Source: Nibrella saemangeumensis (GTDB lineage: Bacteria; Bacteroidota; Bacteroidia; Cytophagales; Spirosomataceae). From it: 64,000 nucleotides of DNA. Each line of letters begins with the position of its first letter. Positions within the stretch are counted from its first letter, which is position 1. The position numbers and the translations under genes are program-made. Below, piece by piece: positions 15,401 through 23,686 of the stretch. Location of the stretch: positions 62,001 to 126,000 of the forward strand of contig NZ_BAABHD010000021.1 of the NCBI RefSeq assembly GCF_039541915.1, given 5' to 3'. A model generated the notes under the pieces. That model searched no databases. It saw only the letters and a list, made by a program, of their open reading frames with translations, and was not told where the DNA came from.

Positions 15401-16081
15401 TTTATGCAGGTGGGTGGCAAGGCCAACTTCGGCTTTGAGTCCAAGTACCAGAAAGGCAGGACCGTGCCCACGGGCAACACCGAGTTCAAGTTTAAAGCCG
15501 GGGGGCTCGACTTCCGCAGCACGGCCTACGAGTGGCTGGTGGTGGCCGGCAGCAAAGCTCAGTTCAAGGGCACGGGCAGCGTCAACGGCCAGAGCGGCTA
15601 CGGCTTCATGCTGACGGCCACCGACGGTGACCTCAACAAAACCAAAGGCCCCGACCGCTTCCGCATCAAGATCTGGCAGACCAGCAGCAACCAGACCATG
15701 TATGACAACCAGTACGGAGCCGACGACACGGCCGACCCCAGCACCCAGATCGGCGGTGGCTCGATTGTGATCCACGACCCCAACGGCAAGAACGCCCGCC
15801 AGACCGGCGGCCTGGAGCCCACTGCCGAAGGCGTGCAGGTAGTGATTTTACCCAACCCGGTGGAGCAGACGCTGGTGGTGGAGGTGCAGGGTCTGAGCGG
15901 TAAGGCGCAGTTGACCCTGGTGGACGTGCAGGGTCGGCAGCGGGGTAGCTGGTGGGTAGAGCCGGTAGCCGGTGTGGGCCACCTGCGGGCGGAGGTAGGG
16001 CACCTGTCCACGGGCGTGTACCTCTTGCAGGTGGAGACTCCGGCAGGCGTACTCAGCCGCCGGCGGGTGCTGAAGCGGTAG
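12440..16081 (+). CDS. Large T9SS-secreted protein: plant-type LRR, FnIII, PMP-like beta-helix, PKD, type A CTD
   Basis: 1213 residues. Signal peptide 1-37 (ends TAQAQ). Residues about 38-85 resemble the cap of plant LRR proteins (DWPTDVSPCNSEEFWNGVTC), followed by LRR-like units to about 270 (LWLNGNQLDGVLPDYIRN). FnIII lies at about 288-400. The beta-helix spans about 403-840 with PMP-like repeats at 567-767 (NCSFQNNSA then GGAMYN). A PKD-like domain follows (about 873-943; ITWGDATADQI). A domain starting FVTGGGWIDSP occupies about 966-1120, and a type A T9SS sorting signal the last 80 residues (ILPNPVEQTL, GVYLLQVET, RRRVLKR end). It is probably an outer-surface or released protein. Bases about 12560-12920 are clearly AT-richer than the rest, suggesting a mosaic origin. 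Confidence 0.9.
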   Translation: MSYSLLMSSLRQTLSVGRATLALLLLLWLSSPTAQAQSNDLVIMDAMRNSSNFGWGSVFDWPTDVSPCNSEEFWNGVTCFQNRITALDLVCGTKNFNNTPEVSAIPLPPILNRLDGLSTFRISKCYLDPVPTSSFTTLSSTMLISTPPTRIMVEFLTVLRLDDNPGITGPFTGMFPNDISPDRSPNLAIISLSGTKINGPVTTGMVSFTNTTSVRLSQTNLSGPLPVTGASSKNLWLNGNQLDGVLPDYIRNATGQVYLRYNKFDVVNTPPGTIDDLDPEWRNTQTVPPTNVKVTPSGAYGATLTWTPIAYQADGGYYEVLASQTPGGPYVSLGTTANSGGKTANRLRVTGLPEGKHYFVVRTFTPAHMDDTTPAFENLRNNPNDLTSVNSAEVSADITCQTPTRLYVKANATGDNSGQNWEHAFTDLQSALNYPCSQNLTEIWVAAGVYKPTSTTARTVSFQMKNNVAIYGGFVGNESSLAERPAINPVTTDGRPGSPSSTTLSGDLLGNDVVGDEASRSENSYHVIYNGPGLTSSAVLDGFVITGGNANGAFPDNIGGGVYNMSTSAGQVCSPSFRNCSFQYNSATRSSAQGSAQGGAMGNYARNSGSSSPQLTNCLFQYNSASAGGAMVNYADNSGSSSPQLTNCSFQNNSAPGGGAMYNSAGNSGSSSPQLTNCSFQNNSASGGGAIYNGGSGSITPQLTNCSFVGNSASVYGGAMYNFAPLSGSITPQLTNCSFQNNSATSGGAMYNYGMNGTSSPVLINSVLWHNGAANIFVSEGNASISVRYSLLEASVTGYPTDPTNLTTTTSPFAAASSVELATGSPAINAGDLASYTAVGGPATDLAGNPRIVGGQIDMGAVEFQGTPCTTPELPVVKAPLAPVAITTPVTLTISYTETNVTSATITWGDATADQIVSNPAAPQRHTYAGPGVYTISVRIGNYCGLSSAAASPPQYVVVYDPSAGFVTGGGWIDSPVVSTTTCGSCTFMQVGGKANFGFESKYQKGRTVPTGNTEFKFKAGGLDFRSTAYEWLVVAGSKAQFKGTGSVNGQSGYGFMLTATDGDLNKTKGPDRFRIKIWQTSSNQTMYDNQYGADDTADPSTQIGGGSIVIHDPNGKNARQTGGLEPTAEGVQVVILPNPVEQTLVVEVQGLSGKAQLTLVDVQGRQRGSWWVEPVAGVGHLRAEVGHLSTGVYLLQVETPAGVLSRRRVLKR
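14261..14530 (+). repeat. Three 90-bp near-identical tandem repeats inside the large exported protein
   Basis: Units start at 14261, 14351 and 14441, each opening TCAGGCAGCAGTAGCCCACA. They encode 30-residue PMP-like repeats. More diverged units continue to about 14740. The low divergence suggests recent duplication or gene conversion, so copy number may vary between strains. Confidence 0.9.
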
Positions 16082-16089
16082 GAACGGGG

Positions 16090-16350
16090 GGCAGTTCTCA
16101 GTTGGCAGTTAGCAGTAGGCAGAAATGCGGCCGCAGGTTCTCTGTTGCACGCTCCGCAGGAGCCGACGGTTATAGAAAACCTGTTCGTGGGCGTCTTCAC
16201 TGTGCTGTAGGCACAAGCCCTATCAAGGCTGGCCTCGACGAGGCAGGTATACATCGCCCACAACGGCAGCTACTATAAACCGCTTGTCCTTACCGGACAG
16301 TTGCCCCTCACAAGCCTCCCCACTGCTAACTGCCAACTGCCCCCTGCCCT
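16090..16350 (-). repeat. Structured MITE/REP-like element, right copy (inverted)
   Basis: The core 16118-16299 is the reverse complement of 10528-10708, with only a few changes (for example one extra C next to the AGCC/GGCT hairpin that leaves the stem intact). The flanks carry GGCAGTT...GCAGTAGGCAG on the left and CCACTGCTAACTGCC on the right, again forming inverted ends. It starts 9 nt after the stop of the large exported protein. The same three-hairpin junction closed by GTGGGCG/CGCCCAC is preserved. No protein-coding signal. Confidence 0.85.
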
Positions 16351-16404
16351 GAACCGATTACCCGGTATGGTGGTTTATAGGCTAAACGGTAAACGCAACG
16401 AGCC

Positions 16405-17049
16405 ATGAGTACTACGCCTGCGAACAAGAAAAGCTGGATCACCTACGGGGTGTTTGCGGTACTGATCCTGGTCTTATTCTTTACGGAACTGGGTACCACC
16501 CTTCGCGGAGGCATTCAGCAGGTATTTCTGAAAACCGGGCTTAAAGATGCCCGGGCGCCAGAGCCGGATGTGCCGACAACGGCCGTTACCGTAAGCCCGG
16601 CCGAACAACCGGCTCCGGCCGCATCTGGACCACCGTACCATCTTACCTTATCCAGTCTGGATGGCAAAACCGTAGCGTTCAATAGCCTTGCCGGAAAAGT
16701 AATTTTTCTGAATCAATGGGCGACCTGGTGCCCGCCCTGCCGGGCCGAAATGCCCTCCATTGAGAAGCTGTATCAGTCGGTCGATAAAAACAAGGTAGCG
16801 TTTGTGATGCTGTCGCTGGATGACAGTCCGGAGAAGGCCCGTAAGTATATCGAGCAGAACAAATTTACCTTCCCCGTTTACGTACCGGCCGGCCCCATGC
16901 CCAGCGACTTTGCCACCGAAGCCATACCCACCACGCTGATCCTGGCCCCCGACGGCCGCATTGCCCAGCGCATGGAAGGCATGTTCAATTACGATACCGC
17001 TGAATTCCGGCAGTACCTCGACTCGCTCGCCCGATCTACGAAAAGATAG
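16405..17049 (+). CDS. TlpA/ResA-like membrane-anchored thioredoxin
   Basis: 214 residues. A single N-terminal TM helix (about 12-30) is followed by a Pro/Ala-rich linker and a thioredoxin-fold domain (about 77-212). The active site is WATWCPPC, with C109 and C112. The cis-Pro region is EAIPTTLIL. Such proteins reduce disulfides outside the inner membrane, often for cytochrome c maturation or envelope repair. No partner gene is adjacent; the gene follows the right structured repeat and precedes an S41 protease. Confidence 0.93.
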   Translation: MSTTPANKKSWITYGVFAVLILVLFFTELGTTLRGGIQQVFLKTGLKDARAPEPDVPTTAVTVSPAEQPAPAASGPPYHLTLSSLDGKTVAFNSLAGKVIFLNQWATWCPPCRAEMPSIEKLYQSVDKNKVAFVMLSLDDSPEKARKYIEQNKFTFPVYVPAGPMPSDFATEAIPTTLILAPDGRIAQRMEGMFNYDTAEFRQYLDSLARSTKR

Positions 17050-17120
17050 CTGCGCCAGGGTTGTGATTCAGGGATAAGAACCGTATTTTGGCTGTTAATG
17101 CCTTACCCATTCTCAGCCGG

Positions 17121-19379
17121 ATGAAACACCTGCTTCCCTTGCTACTGTGGCTATCCCCGTTTATCGCACTGGGCCAACCATCTTTTAATCTGAATTTTGA
17201 CCGAGCTGATGCAAGTTCCCGTCTCCCGGCCGACTGGTTTCTGATGGGGGCAGAGGCCGGCTATACGGTGAGTCTTGATTCAAGTGTCAGGTACCAGGGC
17301 CGGTACGCACTCCGGATTCAGTCCGGTGCAAATTATCAGAGGCAGGCATTTAAAGCGGTTGGTTTAACGATTCCAGCCAGATACGCCGGCAAACAGATTG
17401 AACTCACTGGCTATGTAAAAACCAGTCAGGTTGCTAATGGCTGGGCGGGGCTTTGGCTGCGCATTGATGGTCCGGATTTCCCGCTGGCTTTCGACAATAT
17501 GGAGAACCGGGGCGTCAAAGGCACCACCGACTGGACACGGTATTCCATCAAGCTAAACCTGGCCAATGCCGCACAGCGCATTGTCCTTGGTGGCCTGCTG
17601 AGTGGCTCAGGAACCGCCTGGTTCGATGACCTGACCATACGTATCAATGGCAGTGACCTTGATAACGCCAAACTGAAACCGGAAAAACTCACCAAAGCCG
17701 GGCTCGACACCGCGTTTCGGAACGGCTCCGGCATTACGCTCGCCCAGCTTACTTCGCAGCAAATCAGCAACCTTGCCGTGCTGGGTCGGGTATGGGGCTT
17801 TCTTAAATACCACCACCCCGCCATTGCCAAAGGCGATTACAATTGGGATGCCGAATTGTTTCGCGTCCTCCCTAAGGTACTCGACACCCGCACCACCGCC
17901 GAACGCAGTGCCGTATTGGAGCAATGGATCAGCCGGTTAGGACCACTGCCTACGGCCCGACGTCCGGATACCACATCCCTGAAGCAGGCTTTTCTCAAAC
18001 CTGATTTGCGTTGGCTGAACGACCCGACTCTGCTGGCCCCCACGTTAGGCCGGCAGCTCCATCAGATCTACCGGGGCCGTAACGCAAAATCGCATTATTA
18101 CGTCGCGATGGCACCGGGCGTGGGTAATCCTGAATTTAAAAACGAAGACGGTTATGCGGGCATAGCCTACCCGGATGGGGGCCTGCGCCTGCTGAGCCTG
18201 TTCCGCTACTGGAACATCATTACGTACTTCTTTCCCTACCGGCACCTGATTCAGGAGGACTGGAACGCCGTTCTTACCAATTTTATACCAAAGTTTGCCG
18301 GCTGCACCGACCTCCAGCAGTACCTGCTCGTCAATCTGGAGCTCATCGGCCGCGTCCACGACACCCACGCCAACATCTGGAACAACCCTCCGGAGCTCGA
18401 ACGCTGGCGCGGCTCGTACCTCTCACCAGTGCAGGTCCGGTTCATCGAAAATCAGGCAGTAGTTACCGGCTATTACCATGATTCAGCCGGGCGCGCGTCA
18501 AGGCTGAAAGTGGGAGACATCATCACCAAACTCGACGGCCTTCCGGTGGACCAATGGGTAGCCGCCAGGAGCCGGTACTACCCGGCCTCCAATCAGCCAA
18601 CCCGCCTGCGCGACATGGCCCGCGACCTGTTGCGTGGTCATACGGCAAACGTAATGCTGGAAGTAAGCCGTACCGGAACGTCATCTACAACCGAGCTAAA
18701 GCGTTATGCACGCAACGAGCTGGCCCGAAATACAGCCATCGACTACGCTACCTATCCGCAGGATAGCAGTTACCGGATGCTGGCCGACTCCATTGGCTTC
18801 ATCTTTCCTGCCAAAATAAAAAACAGTCAGCTACCCGCCATCCAGAAAGCGTTCGGGAACGCCAAAGGCATTGTGGTCGATTTACGCTGTTATCCCTCTG
18901 AATTTATCGTGTTCACGCTTGGCAGTTTCTTCCATACCGGCCCGACGCCGTTTGTGAAGTTCACCGAAGGAGAGGTCTCCAACCCCGGTCTGTTTAGCTG
19001 GACAAAAGAACTGAAGGTTGGCTCCAGGGGCGTCCCGCATTTTCCCGGTAAAGTGGTCATATTAATCAATGAAGAAACGCAGAGTCAGGCCGAATACACC
19101 ACAATGGCGTTTCGGGCGGCTCCCAATGTGACGGTTATCGGCAGCCAGACGGCCGGAGCAGACGGCAATGTGTCTCCGTTTCCGCTGCCGGGTAATGTAC
19201 GGACCATGATTTCCGGCATCGGCGTTTATTATCCCGACGGCCGGGAAACCCAGCGCATCGGCATCGTACCCGATCTGGAGATAAAGCCTACGATTCAGGG
19301 AATTCGGGAAGGCCGTGATGAACTGTTAGACAAAGCGATTGAGTTAATCAAAAAGTCCTCACTGACAGCAACGCGATAA
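17121..19379 (+). CDS. Exported S41-family peptidase (CtpA/tricorn-like) with PDZ domain
   Basis: 752 residues from the ATG at 17121, which begins a clean signal peptide (MKHLLPLLLWLSPFIALGQ). Residues about 25-185 form a beta-sandwich resembling a carbohydrate-binding or CBM-like module (PADWFLMGAEAGYTV). A helical region follows, then a PDZ domain (about 445-520, GRASRLKVGDIITKLDGLPV), then the S41 protease domain. The likely catalytic Ser is S655 in INEETQSQAEYTT, followed by GSQTAGADGN. Periplasmic or outer-membrane location is expected. The substrate is unknown. Confidence 0.9.
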   Translation: MKHLLPLLLWLSPFIALGQPSFNLNFDRADASSRLPADWFLMGAEAGYTVSLDSSVRYQGRYALRIQSGANYQRQAFKAVGLTIPARYAGKQIELTGYVKTSQVANGWAGLWLRIDGPDFPLAFDNMENRGVKGTTDWTRYSIKLNLANAAQRIVLGGLLSGSGTAWFDDLTIRINGSDLDNAKLKPEKLTKAGLDTAFRNGSGITLAQLTSQQISNLAVLGRVWGFLKYHHPAIAKGDYNWDAELFRVLPKVLDTRTTAERSAVLEQWISRLGPLPTARRPDTTSLKQAFLKPDLRWLNDPTLLAPTLGRQLHQIYRGRNAKSHYYVAMAPGVGNPEFKNEDGYAGIAYPDGGLRLLSLFRYWNIITYFFPYRHLIQEDWNAVLTNFIPKFAGCTDLQQYLLVNLELIGRVHDTHANIWNNPPELERWRGSYLSPVQVRFIENQAVVTGYYHDSAGRASRLKVGDIITKLDGLPVDQWVAARSRYYPASNQPTRLRDMARDLLRGHTANVMLEVSRTGTSSTTELKRYARNELARNTAIDYATYPQDSSYRMLADSIGFIFPAKIKNSQLPAIQKAFGNAKGIVVDLRCYPSEFIVFTLGSFFHTGPTPFVKFTEGEVSNPGLFSWTKELKVGSRGVPHFPGKVVILINEETQSQAEYTTMAFRAAPNVTVIGSQTAGADGNVSPFPLPGNVRTMISGIGVYYPDGRETQRIGIVPDLEIKPTIQGIREGRDELLDKAIELIKKSSLTATR

Positions 19380-19454
19380 ATGTTACCCAAAGCACGGCTC
19401 CATGAGATTAGTTTGAGTAGCCATTTGCTGTTGTCCCTTAGTAGCACACCCGTT

Positions 19455-20276
19455 TCACTTCAACTGATACGCCACTACGGATTTGGCCATAAAGGTGGGT
19501 ACATACAAAATACCCTGGCGAGCATCGTAGCCAATATCGGCCGTATTCTTTTTCTGTGATCGGGTGTCCAGTAAGGTTTGAACCTTACCATCCTTTGCCA
19601 GGTGATACACAACACCACCCCAACTGGAGATGATAAACTCATCTTTGCCTGTTGGCTCAATGCCATCTCCGCCTAACTCCAGGTTACCGACTACGCTTTG
19701 CTTTTTATCCGGCCCTACTTTGACAACCTCTTTGCTGAGTACATACAGGTCGCGGCCAACCGATTTGAGACCATTGACCCCTTTTGCATCACTCAAATAG
19801 AGCGTTGCCTGACCGTTCTTAATCTGATGCACCTTTCCTTCTTTACTGTCCGATACATAGATAGTGCCCTGGTCGTCGATCGTAATGTCGTTCAGGCCTG
19901 TGGCAGCTTGTACCGGTATTTTGGTGTCCACTTTGCCCGTCGCCAGGTTAATCACCGCCACTTCCGAAACATCAGCCACGTAGAGATTACCTCGCCAGAT
20001 GCCCATGCCTTTCGGGGCGTGCAACCCGCTTACCCACGAAGCATTCAGGATCTTACCATTTCTATCCAGTTTGGCAATCCCTCCCCGGCCATCGGTATCC
20101 CAGGGAGCCCCATCAATCAGGGAGACATACAGCACATCCTTATCCGGTAAAACGGATTCAGGAATAGCCAGGGTGGAGTCGCTTTCCCAGAGCTTTACGA
20201 GTTGCCGCTGGGCCTGGCTGGTGAATCCACTCAGCAGGCCGGCTAATACGAGTAGTGTTTTTACAGAACTTTGCAT
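19455..20276 (-). CDS. Exported SMP-30/gluconolactonase-like beta-propeller protein
   Basis: 273 residues from the ATG at 20276 (MQSSVKTLLVLAGLLSGFTS, cleavage after SQAQ). The body is a run of beta-propeller blades with YVSLIDGAPWDTDGRGGIAK, NLYVADVSEVAVINLATGKV, NDITIDDQGTIYVSDSKEGK and ADIGYDARQGILYVPTF. This is typical of the SMP-30/NHL-like group in Bacteroidota; enzymatic activity as a lactonase is not certain. It ends on the same strand just upstream of nothing obvious, convergent with the S41 protease gene (75 nt between stops). Confidence 0.85.
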   Translation of the reverse strand: MQSSVKTLLVLAGLLSGFTSQAQRQLVKLWESDSTLAIPESVLPDKDVLYVSLIDGAPWDTDGRGGIAKLDRNGKILNASWVSGLHAPKGMGIWRGNLYVADVSEVAVINLATGKVDTKIPVQAATGLNDITIDDQGTIYVSDSKEGKVHQIKNGQATLYLSDAKGVNGLKSVGRDLYVLSKEVVKVGPDKKQSVVGNLELGGDGIEPTGKDEFIISSWGGVVYHLAKDGKVQTLLDTRSQKKNTADIGYDARQGILYVPTFMAKSVVAYQLK

Positions 20277-20353
20277 ATAGGAGTTGGGGTTAGGGAAATA
20301 TACGCTAAAGATAGCAAACAATCTTGAGAGCTAAGCTAGCCAGGTAACAGGCG

Positions 20354-21064
20354 TTAGCCTTCGGTCAATTTCCGAATTGGGGTCAATTCTACTTTCCGGA
20401 ATTCAACCTCAGCCCCTTCGGCCTGTAATGCAATCTGTCCCTGCCGGGCGGTAGCATTGTAGCCGAAATTAACCAGATCGTTATTGACCCAGACTTTAAC
20501 AGAATCATTCAGGCACTCAACAACCATGGTATTCCACTCACCAAGGGGCTTCTCTGAACCATCGGTCAGGTTGATAACGCGCCGTTCCTTCCCCTCGGTA
20601 ATACCCCAGTTTTCTTTAGGACCGCGCCGTTTTTCCATTTCAGGCACGGTAATATCCTCGACAATGCACCAGAAGTCACCCGCATTCTGATGCATCATCT
20701 GCACTTCGATTGATTTGGGAAACATCTTGTAGAGGGAACGCGGGGTAGAGGCATGCACCAGTACCCCACAATTGCCCGGCTTCCCGGCAAAGCGGTACTG
20801 GACTTCAAGCCGGTAGTTCTGGTGGGATGCGTCGGTAATCAGGTGCCCGTTGGGCTCCCCTAAACTAACCAGCAGGCCGTTCCGAACAATAAAGGGCGTT
20901 CTTACCGACGAATTATTGTCCATAGCCGGCACATCTACATGCCATCCGCTCAAATCTTTACCATTGAACAAACTCCTGGTTTGAGCCACCGAACGCAATG
21001 GTAGTAGCAGGATAACCACCAACATCAGGTGTTTACCGGTGACTATATGTTTATAATGCCTCAT
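20354..21064 (-). CDS. Exported DUF1080 (3-keto-disaccharide hydrolase-like) protein
   Basis: 236 residues. Signal sequence with MLVVILLLPLRSVAQ (an alternative ATG at 21025 would start exactly there). The DUF1080 hallmark SLFNGKDLSGWHVD opens the mature part. A concanavalin-like jelly roll follows, with YRLEVQYRFAGKPGNCGVLV, EVQMMHQNAGDFW and GEWNTMVVECLNDSVKVWVN. Some members cleave 3-keto-glycosides; the activity here is unproven. The TonB receptor gene lies 42 nt upstream on the same strand, so joint expression is plausible. Confidence 0.9.
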   Translation of the reverse strand: MRHYKHIVTGKHLMLVVILLLPLRSVAQTRSLFNGKDLSGWHVDVPAMDNNSSVRTPFIVRNGLLVSLGEPNGHLITDASHQNYRLEVQYRFAGKPGNCGVLVHASTPRSLYKMFPKSIEVQMMHQNAGDFWCIVEDITVPEMEKRRGPKENWGITEGKERRVINLTDGSEKPLGEWNTMVVECLNDSVKVWVNNDLVNFGYNATARQGQIALQAEGAEVEFRKVELTPIRKLTEG

Positions 21065-21106
21065 AAAGTTAAAGGGGTAAGCTTTTGGCGGCTAAATATA
21101 AACAAA

Positions 21107-23587
21107 TCAGAACTTCGCACCCACTGTCAGGTAGAACGCCCGACCATCGGCGGGAATGATGCCGGGACCGGGATAGGCATCGGCCCGGCGGGTAAAATAG
21201 TGCGCATCGAGCAGGTTGTTGCAGGTACCTTCCAGGCTTAGCCACTTCCAGCGGCAGGCCGCCGAAAAATCAACAATCTGGTAGGCGGGAATTACACCGT
21301 TGACGGCCGTGGAGGTTCGGCGGGCGTTGGTGGCATCGGTAAAGTGTTCACCGGTATAGGCGTATTGCAGCGTTGCCGACAGATCTGCGCCATTGGATAA
21401 GGTACGCCGTAGGGTAGAACCGGTGCGAATCAGGACCGGCGGTACCTGCTCCACTTGCTTATTCCGAATGGTGTTGTCGTTGGTGTTGATATAGCGGGCA
21501 TCAATCATCGACACATTGGCGAATACCGACCAGCCGGTCAAAGCCTCCCGGTTGCCGAACAGCTTCGGAACATCTATCTCGCCAAAGGCTTCAATACCGA
21601 CATTCCGCGAATCAGCGATGTTGGTTCGCAGGCGGTAGTCGAGGTACAGGGGCGGCTGATCGGCTTTTAGCAGCAGACCGATGCGGTCTTTGTAGGCGAT
21701 GTAAAAGGCCGTTACGTCAAACGTGAAGAAATCTTCGGCACTGCCGCGAATACCCAGGTCGGCGGTATAGCCGCGCTCATCTTTGATGTTCGGGTCTACG
21801 GCGAAGTTCGGGTTGGCAATGCGCAGATCGGAGAAGTTGATGGCCCGGTAGTTCTGCGATACGTTGCCGTATACCTCCAGCTTATCGGTCGGTTTATAAC
21901 TAAGCCCTACGCCCAGCAGGGGAAACGATCGCCGGCGTACCTGGTCGTCCTCAATGCGATTATCGACCAGCAGATTACCGGCAAAGTCAAATACCCGCAG
22001 CTTATAGTAGCCTTCCGAGAACGTTCGTATGCTTTCAAACCGGATGCCGGGGGTAACACTCAGCTTTGAACTCAGGTTGAAAATGTTCTCGATAAAAACG
22101 GCGTCGTTTTTATTCGGAAAGCGGTAGTCGGAGCCCTCCAGGTTAGTCGGGTTTAGAAAGTAAAAATCGGCACCCGATTTATTGTTGGCATCACCTTGTC
22201 GGGCCGTGGTAGTGCCCCGGTACCAGCGCACCCCGGCCAGAAACGTGGCCGGCTGACCCGCCACCGTATACCGGGTCAGCAACCGGGTTTCGTTGCCGAT
22301 GTTGTTGAACCCGCCGTCGATCAGGTTGCGGTTACCACCCAGATCGGCCACGTTGATCCGCTCCAGATTACCCAGCGCCGACCGGCTCGCTACCAACCCA
22401 AACAGACGGGTATTCAGCCGGGTCCGCTCCGATAGCTGGTAGTCGGCCGTAACGGCCATCAGGTTCCAGTTAACCTTGAACCAGTTGCGGGTGCGGATTG
22501 ACTGCCGGGGGTTTTGGGCAAACTGAGCGTCGGTCAGGCCACCGGGCTGCTGTGCCAGGTAATCCATATACGTGTATTCGACGCCCAGTGTCAGCTTCGG
22601 CGCTACCTGATACCGCATGGCACCGTAAGCGGTGTTATTGGTAAAATCGGAATTGGGTCGCCAGCCGTTGCCCAGCTTCCGCTGGTAGAAGCCGTAATAG
22701 TTTAACTTGCCGTTGGCCACTGTGCCGCCCACGCTGTTGAACGAGCCGAAAAAGCCCCACGAACCAACAGTCTGACGGCTGGTGAGTTCAATGGCCTTAT
22801 CTTTCGGCCCGCGCTGGAAACGAAAGTTGAGCATCCCGCCAAACTGCGTACCATACTGCAGCGAAGCCGCTCCGCGCACCACCTCTATGCGTTCCAAAGC
22901 CTCCACGGGTGGTGTATAATAGCTCTCCGGATACCCCAGCGCATCCGCCGAAATATCGTAGCCGTTCTGGCGGGTGTTGAAGTTAGACGTCCGGTTGGGA
23001 CTCAGGCCGCGGCCGCCGATGCCGAGTTGCAGACCGGCACCGTCGCTTTCCCAGATGTTCAGGCCCGTTACCTTGGCAAAAACCTGCCGGGCGTTATTCG
23101 TCGCTTTGTTGACGGTAAGGTCGCGCAGCACCACCACCTCACTTTTCTTCGCTTCGTAGATGGCCGTACCCTCTACCGATTTCAGCCGCGTAATACCGAA
23201 GGTGCGCTCCCGCTGCGCCTGCACCACTACTTCATCCAGCGTTTTGGCCAATTCGCCCAGATTGAAGTTGAGCGTCTGGGATTCGGTGCCGATTAGTACC
23301 GTCTGCGTAGTTGTTTCCAGTCCCAGTGCAAAAGCCACAACCATATGGGTGCCGGTTGGGAGCTTCAGCCGGTACTGCCCGCTGGCGTCGGTAACCGTGT
23401 TATAACGACCGTCCTGGGTAGTAACCACGGCATCTTCGACCGGCTTCTGGTTGTCGGCCCGCCGGATTTGCCCCGTCAGAACAGAGGTCTGAGCGAAGAG
23501 CGGACAGGCAACGGCTAACAGGCACATTAATAGCAGCAGTCGTTTCAGAATTATGGTTTTATTTGCGCAGCGTAAAGAGTCGTCCAC
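21107..23587 (-). CDS. TonB-dependent outer-membrane receptor (FecA-like)
   Basis: 826 residues. The N-terminal signal has a hydrophobic core LKRLLLLMCLLAVACPLFAQ. A carboxypeptidase-regulatory-like beta-sandwich follows (about 35-110), then the plug domain with VEALERIEVVRGAASLQYGT, then a 22-strand-type barrel ending in GRAFYLTVGAKF with C-terminal Phe. The plug and barrel features (NYRAINFSDL, GYTADLGIRG) match the FecA/iron-dicitrate-like class of receptors, so an iron chelate is a likely ligand, though small sugars cannot be excluded. No SusD-like partner is adjacent. A good -7 promoter box lies 24 nt before the start. Confidence 0.93.
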   Translation of the reverse strand: MDDSLRCANKTIILKRLLLLMCLLAVACPLFAQTSVLTGQIRRADNQKPVEDAVVTTQDGRYNTVTDASGQYRLKLPTGTHMVVAFALGLETTTQTVLIGTESQTLNFNLGELAKTLDEVVVQAQRERTFGITRLKSVEGTAIYEAKKSEVVVLRDLTVNKATNNARQVFAKVTGLNIWESDGAGLQLGIGGRGLSPNRTSNFNTRQNGYDISADALGYPESYYTPPVEALERIEVVRGAASLQYGTQFGGMLNFRFQRGPKDKAIELTSRQTVGSWGFFGSFNSVGGTVANGKLNYYGFYQRKLGNGWRPNSDFTNNTAYGAMRYQVAPKLTLGVEYTYMDYLAQQPGGLTDAQFAQNPRQSIRTRNWFKVNWNLMAVTADYQLSERTRLNTRLFGLVASRSALGNLERINVADLGGNRNLIDGGFNNIGNETRLLTRYTVAGQPATFLAGVRWYRGTTTARQGDANNKSGADFYFLNPTNLEGSDYRFPNKNDAVFIENIFNLSSKLSVTPGIRFESIRTFSEGYYKLRVFDFAGNLLVDNRIEDDQVRRRSFPLLGVGLSYKPTDKLEVYGNVSQNYRAINFSDLRIANPNFAVDPNIKDERGYTADLGIRGSAEDFFTFDVTAFYIAYKDRIGLLLKADQPPLYLDYRLRTNIADSRNVGIEAFGEIDVPKLFGNREALTGWSVFANVSMIDARYINTNDNTIRNKQVEQVPPVLIRTGSTLRRTLSNGADLSATLQYAYTGEHFTDATNARRTSTAVNGVIPAYQIVDFSAACRWKWLSLEGTCNNLLDAHYFTRRADAYPGPGIIPADGRAFYLTVGAKF

Positions 23588-23610
23588 GGTTCGGCAGTAA
23601 TAATCTTGCG

Positions 23611-23618
23611 CAAATTTA
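23611..23618 (-). promoter_or_regulatory. Predicted -7 box for the TonB receptor gene
   Basis: TAAATTTG on the minus strand, a perfect TAnnTTTG match, 24 nt before the ATG at 23587. The -33 element is weak. Confidence 0.45.
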
Positions 23619-23686
23619 GATTAATTATAAATAAGCTGGACACGTTTAAACGCTTTTGTTGTTTTTTGGGTCAAATAAGGTAGTAC

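Noticed and set aside
10472..16350. Classical composite transposon or IS pair
   Set aside because: Inverted copies are present, but neither holds a transposase and no target duplication is evident; described instead as a MITE/REP-like element.
23643..23652. 10-bp palindrome CGTTTAAACG between the TonB receptor and aminopeptidase genes
   Set aside because: Too short and single; no second site or regulator to support an operator call.
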